From: Nemopilema nomurai | Lineage: Eukaryota > Cnidaria > Scyphozoa > Rhizostomeae > Rhizostomatidae | Assembly (NCBI GenBank): GCA_003864495.1 | Contig: ML133410.1 | Location: 1-64,000 of the forward strand | Reading direction: 5' to 3' | Length of the DNA: 64,000 nt | Shown: positions 45,219-57,200 of the stretch, one piece after another | How positions within the stretch are numbered: the first letter of the stretch is position 1 | How the letters are laid out: the number at the start of each line of letters is the position of its first letter | Program-made: the position numbers and the translations under genes | The notes under the pieces: model-generated | Told to the model about the DNA's origin: nothing | Database searches by the model: none | The model's input: only the letters and a program-made list of their open reading frames with translations

Positions 45219-48200
45219 GTAAGTATGTTAGGCCCTACTAGAGACCTGTGTGGAGAGCCAAATTGGGCATCAACGTATACATGGCAGTTGCTTATGCGTT
45301 AGTTGACCTAGACTTATCTAATTAGAGCAGCAATTCTCAAGCTCTGGGAAATTGCCCCGCTGCCTTCTGTCTTTATTAGCTGTGTTCTTGTGCAGGACCT
45401 TACTGCTGTTTCTTCTCACGCGTGCTGATTTCTATTCTTGTTTTTGGTGCGTGCTGATTACAGCAAAAAAGTCAGGGATGATTTAATCAAAGGAGCGGAG
45501 AGCTTGCCGAATCTCCATCCATGTCAATATTTTTCTCACATCCCAGCATCTATTGATGAGAATGTGCAAAGTTTCTCATATGACATTATCCAATGGTTGC
45601 CATAAATTTTCCAAAAGCTTGAATGTATTCGCTGCTTTAAAATTATTTAGATTATCTTAAGTTGAAAAATTTCTGAAAGGCACTTTGCAAATTTTGATAA
45701 TCATTATTCAGGTTTTTGGCTCTAAAATGAGTCTCCTTTGCATTTGGAAAAGGGTACTTAATTTCCCAATTCAAATACCCTTCTTCCTATAATAATGTTT
45801 AGAAATATTATTAAAGTTTTTCCTAAAAGTTGATCAACTATTCACATATTCACATATGTCATGAAATTATAAGAAAAAATGACATTGATGATGAGGAAAT
45901 GCTATGTATCTTTTATTTAGAACCAACTAGTCTTGGTGTTACTGCAAGAAAATGGTTTTGTCCCAGGATAAAGGCTATGGCAGAAAATGTTGAAAGCTGA
46001 ATGCTATTTAGTTAACCACAATCAATTTGCAACAGTATTTTAAAAGACGAGAATCTAATCATAGTTTGCTGTAGCTGACAACTGCCATTGTTGAAATTTC
46101 AGAGAAAATGTTTTCAAAGAAAGGAATTAAGAGAAATAACATAGCTGTTTACTTCTTTGTTTCTTTGTTTGAATAAGTATGATTTTTAGTTTCTTTGCAA
46201 ATGCTACATCAATAAAAATTATGTCATCATTATCAATTTTTCCTTATTCTATGTATCTTGATACCACATTCTCTTCTTTCCTTTGATTGACAGTAACCTG
46301 CAGGTGTGTTTTTTTTAATCTGAAGCCAACAAATGTGTGTGATAAATTTTGATACTGGACTTGGTGTATTGTGTAATACTTTATTATGAAGGGAAATCTA
46401 ATGAGACTGGTGTGCTTTTTGTGCAAATTATTAAGCTGCCAATTTTCATTTACCTAATTATAAGAGATGAAGAAGGCACTGCCCTCAATAACCTTCTGTC
46501 TCATGATCAGAAGCTTCTGATTTTGATTCTATTGAAGGGATATAAACATTGCTTTTAGCTATCAAGTAATTGCCAATGAAATTCAATTAGTCAGATTGGG
46601 AGATATTCAGGGCATGTTTTATTTGATTGGAAATGACTTAGTTTGTTTTAATGTTGCTGAAGATTATTTTAATAATCTTTTGTGAACTTTTGATTTTTCC
46701 AGAATCATTTCAAGTCTTATTCCAAAATGACATTAAAATTCCATTAACAATCCATCAAAACTGTGTGAAGATTTTGTTCTGTTGAGGGCAAAAAACATTG
46801 ACTAGAAATGTTGTTATTTAATGTCTGCCATCATTTTGTGAGTATTTTTGGAACAATACCTTTATGCTGCATAAACTACCCTTGCCAATGTTAGGAAAAT
46901 CTTTGTTTCTTTAACACAATAGACAGCATAAAGGAGAAGTTGTAGCCAGTGCAGCCATAAATTTCTCTGAGCTACATAATGCATTTTCATTTCAAGCAAC
47001 AAATGACAAGTTGAATTTTAATGAATAAAAAGTGATATATTTTAACTGTTGTTAAGATTCATTTAACTAATCTACTTGAACCATAACCATTTTTACAAAG
47101 CAAAATATACCCTAAATCACTTAATCATAAAATATTTCTAAATTACTAAGAATTTGGCTTGAGTCATGTTTTCATTATAACCCTCTTCTATAAGTGTTTG
47201 GTAGATGATTTTATAGTGAATTAAATTTGATCAAGTACAATTGAAACTTATCTTGTTCAATAGTGGGGAAGACTTAGTTGTATGAAATTTGCTTTCCTTC
47301 CAGATAACCTAACACCACATACTGTTGCCTGTCATGTGCCAGAATGTTTTCAATTTTATAACTTTTGTTATCAATCTCCATCTTTAGGTCCAGCATTGAG
47401 ATACCACATCACCACTTTAGACAGGAGGAAGTGCTAACTCACAGTTACTGTCAGGGTACAGCGGAGAAGCCACTACTAGGTGAAACAATTGGTCAGAGGC
47501 TTGATAAAATGACAGAGTTGTATCCAGATAGAGATTTCATTGTCTGTGTTGATGATAACAAAAGAGCCACATATGCAGACTTCCGGGAAGAGGTATGCTT
47601 TAATTGCTCTATCAAGTTTGGTAATCATATTTATTTTATATCTTATTAGTGAATAAATGGAACTCACGAAAGCTGTGATAATTCTTCGATTTAATCTAGC
47701 AGTTTATAAAACACTTTCCCAGCAATGAACAAACCTTTTATTGTTGAGATGTAGATTCCTTGCTCTCCCTACTTTTCTCACGACCGTTTGCTAATCTTTG
47801 CTGAACTTTTCTTCTCAGGTAGTTCTCAAAGTAGCTTTTTGCAAAGTAAAGCAGTGGATTCATTATAGCATTGACAAGAATTCCCATAAGACCATAATCT
47901 ATACCTTCCCCTTCATAAAGTTGATAGATCCTTGGCCCGATGCAGATGCAAAAAATCACCACAATGAGTGATGTTGTCACACTTAATGTCACTTCCTTTG
48001 ATCGCGTCAAAAAATAGCTTGTAGATGCGCCCTGCATTGACTTCTTCTGCTTATACAAGACTCGCAGAATTTCCACGTTCGAAAATATAAAAGCAATTCC
48101 CAAAATGATTGTCGTTGCGATAAAAATGATTACAATAACTTGTGGTATGGTGATTGGTTTGTCGCTTGTCGCTGATAAACGATCTGTTGTGAAAAGAACT

Positions 48201-51200
48201 ACAAGCTGTAGCCCCGCTATGCACCATATTGCAATTGAAAGGAAGCAAGTTTTTATTGGTGTTACCATGTTCCGATGTCTAAATGGGTATTTAACAGCAA
48301 TGAGCCTATCCAGGGATATTGCCAGCACAAACAGGATCATTGCCTGGGTCGTTGCAAGCAACATGAAGACAATTATGCTTACGCCCGTAAAAGTTATTTG
48401 TTTGCCCTGTGACAGAAATGCTGACGCAAGGAGGATCCCGATTACCGATAAGAAGATGTCAGCCATCAGCATGTTTAGCAGTAGAATCTGGAATGACCTG
48501 CTTTTTCTCCATTGCTTCCCAATAACGACAATGCATACCGTGTTGAGGATAAGTGCAGCAGCAGCCAAGACCTCATATGAAATCAGTGCTTCTTTCGAAG
48601 GGTTGGTCGTTCCAGTGATTTGCATGCTTAGAGCACTCTGCAGCGTCTTGAAATCTCGAAACTGGTTCCAGTTTTTACTGTTCTTCCCTCATTGGTTCAA
48701 GTTGCTCAACATTCGTATCAAAGTCAGTTTTTGCTAGATCTGTCTTCTAGCATAAATTTTTCCTTGACATGCAAATCAAAGCTACCTTTTTCTACGTTGC
48801 TAAAGGCATATCTTCCTTTATTCCTTTTTGTGAAAGACGTCTTGAGAAAATCAGCTCTCTGACGGCGAATGTTGCTGACGGTGTTATTTAGTTATTTAGA
48901 AGCAGTTCTACGTCAATCCTCGAGAACTGTTGCGCGTTTGGTCTCCTTTCTTTCGAATACAGCTGTTTTTATATCACTTGTGATGGCGTGCGTTCTTTTG
49001 TCGTCTGTGAAAGTCGCTTTGAAGTTCAGCTCCGACCCCCGACGCTTTTGCTGGCGCATATTCTTGTTGTTTTTCTGTCATGATTTAATCGGAGCCGATT
49101 TCGTTGTTTTTATACGACACGGCTACAGGTGCATACGCGCCTTTACTTCAACAAAGCGATTTCCCGCTTTTCAAATTAAAGCCAGCTTGCTTTGCATATT
49201 CTTCTAGCTTGAATATAACCCCTGCGACACTCAAGATTAGAAGGACAGTCGGGGGTTCAATAAATATTCCGGTATCTTGAAGACGGCAAGAAAGCTTCAG
49301 ATGAACAAAAAGTTTACCGATGTAGGCAAATACAAGATTTTCTAAACATAACATAGACCAAAAGGATTTGTGCTTTCAATTTAAGATAAATCTGATTAAC
49401 CTTTCCTGAAGAGATTTGTTTATTTTCAGCTTGATATTTATGCAGGTGTGCATATTGTAAAAGCGAAGGGGCATCTTCCCACACTGATAGTGCTCTATGG
49501 CAAAAGAGTTGTCAATTTTTTTGCCAGTGGAATGTCAACTATGACTTGAGGTTTCTCAAGAGACGTTCCATTAGGTCCGCTGTGAGACCAAGGCCAAGTT
49601 TACTTCAAGTTAGCATATCCTTTTAAATGCAGCGGCATTAGAGCATGACCGACAATGCAAATCGTTACCGACTGGAAATGTCGCAAGCAAATTATACCCC
49701 GAGCATGTGCTAAGAGAGAATGTTGCAAGTAGAACATAGAGATAGCGCAGTGCATTCAATATATATGGAATGTGCCAAACCCTGCAACAGTGTTTTGACT
49801 GAAAAGTTAGGATCAATATTTACTCTCTGCTTAAGGTAGCTTTTCGTGAAGTTGATTATCTGTCACTACAAATATTTGTGTAAGACACCCTGCATGTTTG
49901 AGGTAGACTAAATCTGTCTACTTACCAATTGAAAGGGAGAATTAAGGGAACTGTTTGCTACCTTTTCAATGTGATTTGTTTCCCTCTTAGCGTAGCGTTC
50001 AATGTAGAATGGATGGTTTAGGCATAGCGCACGAGAAATCCTGGTATTTGCAAATTTGATGACAGTTCACTCTAAGGCGTACATTCGAGGCCTTTCAAAC
50101 TAATGTTTTCAAACTTTGAAACTCTGCTCTCTCTTCTCTGGGATAGGCAGCCTGAAATGTTGATGTTATGTCGTCTTTCTTTGTCCTCACAGTTTTCCAA
50201 TCCTGTCCACCTGAAAGCTTTGCAGTTTTGTAGTCCAATACTACTTTCAAAAGTAGCGCAGTTTCTTCTTCAGTCCTCGAAAATAGACCCTATTTAGCTT
50301 TACCTCCCTCTATGTTCAGGTTGGACTGTGTTTTGACCGCGAAGGTCTGAGAACGTCATATGCGCGCCAATTCTCGAAAAGCGGACCGGATACTTTTGGA
50401 TCCGATCTGGTCCAGGTCTCGTGTAAACGGGGTCTAATAGCAGTGCTAGTTTAGATCCTTTACTTTAAAGAGACTCAAGAGACAAAAGTTATGAAATATG
50501 GTGTTTATGGTCCCATCTTTTCTCTCACATTCAAAATGATGTTCGGATATTTTTACCTACCTCTGTCTGCTCTAGGTGGACAAAGTGGCTGCTGGCTTGC
50601 TGGCCATGGGACTGAAGCGAGGGGACAGGGTTGGCATGTGGGGACCAAATTGCTTGGAGTGGGTCCTGATGCAATATGCCACAGCCAGAGCTGGGATTAT
50701 CATGGTTAGTACTCAATTACCAGTTCACTTGAGAAGTTACTGACGAAAGCAGAAAACTATCATCAAAGTACCCTACTAGCACATGGCGAAATCCCATAAT
50801 AAATGCCATTGTTTTCTGTAGCTCCAAGTGAAGCACGAATGTTTCAGTTTTATTAATTTGATAATCATAAATCTGAAAAATCCCGCATAGTACAGGAATC
50901 ATTGATTAATCTTGCCATGTAGCAAGATGTCAGTTGACCCCATGACTTTCCAGTAAAGATGCAAGTTATTTTGATACCAAAGCATAAACACTGGAAACTA
51001 TTTCGACAGTAAGATGAGTTGTTTTTCCTTCACCTTTCTGAAACAACGCTTTTGACTTTATTGTCAATCGATTCTCATAATTATCACAGAAAACACGTAT
51101 CCAAGACAACGAACATACGTTGGTTCATCAGCACAATGCATGAATATGTGAAACAACACGTATTTGCTGGATGTCATTGAACATTTGTTTTCATTGATAA

Positions 51201-54200
51201 CATAAACATGCTTGTCTAATGTGAGGTCAAGCTCCAATCATACCACTATCACAAAATGAGTTCTTTTGCGTTCAGATGCAAAGATGAGTTCTTTGATTTC
51301 AGATACAAAGATGAGTTCTTTTGCGCTCAGATACAAAAATTTGTTTATTTGATTTCAGATGCAAAATGCTTTTTTTTATTTCAGGTCAACATGAACCCTG
51401 CATATAGATCAAATGAGCTAGAATACGCCATAAACAAGGTATTCTAAATGCATCTGTCCTTCTTTTCCAGAGGTTTCTTTTTAACTTTTCATTATTATCA
51501 ACTGTTTCAATTGTGGGGTATGCTTCACTGACTCTCCATGCTGTCAAGCTTATTAATTTCAGTTAATCTTCTGCTTCCAAGTGCAGCTAGACAGTATGGC
51601 TGTGTGTCTTACGTTTTTGCTTTTCAGAGATTCGGCAGTCGTAGGTCAGCAATTTTTGCAATCCGAGCAATACTCCAATTCGAAATTTGTTCATTTTAAA
51701 AATAGTACACTTGGTGTGCATACATTTATGATATCCTTTTGTACTTTAGAATACAGTTTATGGGTATATAGTTCGTGAATTTAATAAAATACCCTTTTAT
51801 CATATTATCTACATTTGATATTCCGAAAAATTTTTCACCTGTTCCAAATAATTTCAATATTCCAACAGGTTGGCTGCAAGGCATTGGTCATGTTGCCGGA
51901 GTTCAAAACTTCAAACTTTTACGAGATATTGAAAGAAATCGCACCTGAAATGAATGGTGCAAATGCGGAGGAGCTCAAGCTTGGACGGTAATTCAAATTC
52001 TAATTGATGCTTATGATGTCACCGTCAAACGTTGTTTTTATGTTTTCCTCCATTTTTTCTTTGTCAAAACGGTACAAACAATACAAACCGTTCTTGCAAG
52101 TATGCTTATGTGCAGCTCTGAAGGTTTTCCCTGATCAGTTTCTGCAAAGTCAACTTGATTTGTTGGGTTTTGGATTAAAATATTGGCAAGCATTCGTCCT
52201 TTTTCGTACGATCTTTATTTATTTACATATAAATCTGGCTTAAGCTCAATATGCTTAAGATTTTCCAAATTTGAGCCTTAAATTATATTGAAAACGTGCT
52301 TGATTTCAAAACTCATTTCACTACAAAGGTCATTTTTAAATGTTCGAATTTGACAATTTTATCAATCTTTTTATAAAAATGCTGTTTCCTACCACTTAAC
52401 TTCGTTCTTTTGTGATACTATCTTTTCCATTTGATTACGGAAGAAATGGAATTGAAGGAAAACATTCTGAGGCATAGGAATATGCTTAGTATATGCTTTT
52501 CTCTGCATGAGAGCTAAAAGTATGCTTAAAACATTTCTGCTTATAAAAATGAGTGTATATTGTGTCTTCGTCTCCCTCTCTTCTAGTGTGTAAATTTTTT
52601 ATTCTGCAACCCTTCAGACATTTTGTCTAGCAAACTTTGGATACTGTTTTTAAATCAAATTTATAGGTAGTTTACAATAAGGTCTATGAATAAAAACGTT
52701 GTCTCGATTTTGTCACGAAACTATTGTATCACCTGACCGTAAAGCAACTCACAAATGTGTTAGAACCTCAACGATAAGGCAAAGGCCTCTTCCATTTTTA
52801 GTCGACTCAAAGTTGTCTTTTCTTCTTGAGGTGCCCGGATTTGAAACATGTTATTTTAACTGAAGGTGAGACCAAAAGGTGCGTATCATTGGAACTTCAA
52901 ATGCTAATTATTCTTAGATTCTATATTATTAAAGGAGCAATTATTTTAGTTATAAGATCCTATATTATTATGTATTATTATCAATGGACCTGTAATGAGC
53001 AGCTTGTATGAAATTTTCAGGATTGAATTATCTCAGACAGTCTCAGTCTTACCCATTAACGTGAACTCCATCTTAACAAGGGTTTGATTTCTGTGATATC
53101 TATTATTATTGTTACAAATATTTGTTCATTTTTGGTTTATCCTATGTTTATTTCATATTTTGTATTCGGATATTTCTATATCCTTTACGTGTATAATCTT
53201 GATTTTTATTCTTCACAATTGCAAGGAAAAGCGGAACCATAATTTTCGCTGCTCTTGTAAATTTTTGTTTCCCTGTTCCTCGCAGTTGTGATTCTTTGAA
53301 CCGCAAAACAACATTTTGTCACATTTTTTACTCTGTAAATTTTCATAAATTAGCAAAGCAACGTATAATTGAAATGATTGTAGAAAATGACTTGAAAGGA
53401 TTTTATTCTAATTAGAGGCACTATAACGCTGGAGAATGTGTTGAACTTTGGCGGAATAAGTGAGAGACAAAAGATTCACGATTTGCAAAACACCATTCAG
53501 ATGGATGATCCTGTTAATATCCAATTTACATCGGTAGGTGTTTCTCTCTAGCATCAAGGCAGATCTTAATAAAATATAGACAATTCCAAGCACTTTGTCC
53601 TAGGCCATAAAGCTGCCATTTTTGCCCCAATTTTTTCTGCTCTATTTTAAAACTAAACTTGTCTGGCTAGTATCTTCAGCTTTATGTGGACGGTGCTTCA
53701 TCTTGCAACTTTTTTGACCCGTGTTTCTTGTTTGCAAGATTCACTTCTGAATTTCCTTAATGTCATCTGTTCCTAAGCATTGTACTAACTTATAATCGGG
53801 CTCTTACAGTATTCAGTCAAAGCCAGTATGGAAATAATTAATCTTGACTTTATTATTGAATGTCTATAGATATTTTTATTGTTTTTTCTTTTCATCGTAT
53901 ATCAACCATGAAATGAACGTTGTTTATTTTGCGCTGTTTCTTAAAAGGGGAAATTTCTGTTGTTTTTGTTAGCTTTCTGCTGCGCTGTTTCTTGTTTGTA
54001 CTGCCAATCAAGATACAATTTTTGACACGCATTTCCCAAATTGAACAATTCATTTTGCCTCGCTCTTCAGGGCACTACTGGAAACCCAAAAGGCACAACA
54101 CTAACTCACCACCAGATCCTAAACAATGCTTACTTCACTGGACTTAATCTCGACTATAGTCAGGTAATTACCTGTTTATTTTGAAACTCCAGGCCAGCTA

Positions 54201-57200
54201 AAATTTTTCTTAGGGAAACTTCACAAGCCTGGAAAGATCATATGACCAGTATATTCTTATTGCCAGGTTTTTCTTTATTTTTCAAACAATTGTTTGTTTT
54301 CTAAATATCTCGTTGTACGGCAATCAAATGATTTCATCCTCTGCCATTGGTTTGATACATTTATGGTTGCAGCCGTTAATATGTACATCAAACTTTCACC
54401 ATATGTTAGAAATAAGCTGTTACCTTGTTCGGTTCTTCTTGGTGGTACATTCTTTTTTGCCCATTGATAGCCAAACACGAAGATCTGCATTCCCGTCCCA
54501 CTCTATCACTGCTTTGCAATGGTTCTAGGAAGGTGAGAGAGCAAATGTCATTTCTTGCTATTTGAAGGTTTTATTGGCCTGCTGATAAAGTGTTCCATAA
54601 AGTATATGTGGTATGAGGTCTTTCTATATATTAATAATTTCAGCTATTTACTTTAACCTCAGCAATAGTGTGTTTTGATAAGTTTTGAAAAATTTAAACA
54701 AGATGTGAAAAACTGCGCACAGAAAAAAATTTAAGTTTAAAACACCTTTTCAAAACATCAATACAAAAAGTTGATGCACGTTTAATCAAAAAGTTGATGG
54801 GAAGGTCAAATTTCGGAGGTGAAGTTTCTTATTAACTTTAGACAATGTATTGCTACTCTTGGAAAACATAGGACGCTTAGTTTGATAGCAAGCATTGAAA
54901 AGTAAACCCCAGTAGCAAACATTTGCTGTCAGTAATACGAAGTTTCGAGTGTCTTGAGTAAACATGTAACATGTTTTTTTGAAATGTCAGCTTTTGCATT
55001 AGACGTTCTAAGCTAGAAGAAAGAATTTTGTATAGCCTATTTTGTATAGCCAATTTTTTATAGCCACCCATTGAAGTGATAACCGCCAAATACTTCATGT
55101 TAGACGGCAAGTCAATTATATTACGAACAACGTTCTTCCATAGTTTGGCCTCGATGTGTTTTGGTGCCACTGCAGTGTATCCCTGCCGCGGCTTCGATCC
55201 TCATTTGTCTTTGAAGGCAGTACACAAAGAAAGGTAGTTCTTTAGAACACATGATGTAGTTTTTGAGAAAAAGAAACCTTTTACTTTGGTACATTCAAAG
55301 TACATAGTTTTCCTTTTTTTATTTTTTTATCTTGCATTGCATTGAAGAGTTTATGACGCCTGATGATGGTAAGCTATAGCAGATGTAGATGCTATGGCTG
55401 AAAGCATTCACAGTGAGAGAAGCAAAATCGTTCTACAATCGAAATTTTTTCCCATCCCCTACAGTCAAGTTATGCTCTTTTTTTATAATATTCTTTTTTC
55501 TACTTTTCTTTTTTCTACTTTTCTTTTTTGCTTTTCCTTTCTTACTTTTCCTATCTCTTGTTTTCATTTTTTGGCCGGGAAGGAGCAAAATAATAAATGT
55601 ACAAAACTTTCCAAATCCCCAACATTCAAATTTTCCTGTTTTTCTTTGCCTATATCTTAGGCTATCCTTCGTACACATTTGAAGCCGCTGATTTGAGCGA
55701 ATGACGCCTGTCTTTTAGATGCACCTCTATTTATGGAACCCCAACGATGTTTATCGATATGCTAGGCAGCCCTGAGATGGAAAATGTTGACTTCAGTTGC
55801 ATGCGAACGGGTATGGCTGGTTCATTTTGTTATTTTGTTATCACTAAGACGCAAATCAAATTATGATGATGATAATGATGACGATAACGACGACGATGAT
55901 GATGATCACTGTGAAGAACTTTAATTACTTGCTTAGGTATAATGGCTGGCTCTCCATGCCCCATCGAAGTGATGAAACAGATCATTTCCAGAATGAATTG
56001 CTCAGAAATGACAGTAAGTCTTTTATATTTTCTTGTTGCCACTTCAATGTCTATGACTTCTCAAGGTATCGTTTGCTTTCTTGAGTACCTTAAAGGATCT
56101 TTCTACCCTTAATATATCTTATTTCGTTCTTTGAATCCTCTTATATAGTTTTGTTGGTTTTTTGTACCAATATGTTTGGACGTTGTCTAAAACTAGCGCT
56201 CTAGATACTTATAAACCTGAGGCTGCCTTTCGCGAGAGTATAAACGTTCTCATCTTCGGCTGTAGTAAAATTTCTTGAGACTGTCCTCTGTGAGATTGCA
56301 GAAACAGAAAGGATGGGGTGAGTATTATCTAAAAACGTCCTTTTATCCATGCAGATTGCGTATGGCCTAACTGAAACAAGCCCCGTGACCAATGCAGCGA
56401 CCCGAGATGATCCTCTTGACTTGAGAGTCTCGACTATTGGCAGGCCATATCCTTATGTAGAGGTAATTTGTTCTGTACAGCTAACTTCCCTTTACATTTT
56501 ATATGATTGAGAGTTGAGGTTATCGATGACCTATGCCGAGTGCTGCATATTTCTAGAAATTTTGATTGACTGGGTGGCCTGGATTTAATCGAAATCATAT
56601 GCACACCTGCTAGAGATAAACCGAAGCATTCTAAGTGCTCTCGATCTTAATTCTCTTACATATTTTAATCTTAAGAAGACTTTTATCTTTATCATCATGC
56701 ACAGCATTTTGCCCACTGTGAGTTAGCAATAGTCCCGTTATCTAAAACGATTCTTTGCAGAGCTCCCACCTCTTTTTCTTTAGGTCAAAGTCGTAGACGA
56801 ATCTAACAATATTCTCCCAATAAACACTCCGGGCGAATTATGCTTCCGTGGCTATTTGGTCATGCAAGGGTATTGGAACGATCCTGTAAAAACGAGTGAG
56901 GCCATTGATAGAAGCGGCTGGTTTCATTCTGGGTAATCCATTTTTGGCAATTTTTAACTAACTGGAGTCTTATACATCTTCACCTTCAACCCTCTGATGC
57001 TCTGTAGTTGTTTCTTGAAAACAAGAAAATGGAATTGCTGCTAGACTTTGGCCGGCACATTGGCTACTAGCTTAGAAGACAAAACTTCTGACATTTTCAT
57101 CGATACATTTTTGTTTAAAGTAGTTCTTTATGATAGCTCTAAACATGCCAAGTGCTTTGAGTTCTATAATTGGCTTTATTTCAGTATTCTATCGTGGCTA

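Noticed and set aside
48105..48737. 210-codon plus-strand frame
   Set aside because: It is the antisense shadow of the GPCR, whose motifs are unmistakable.
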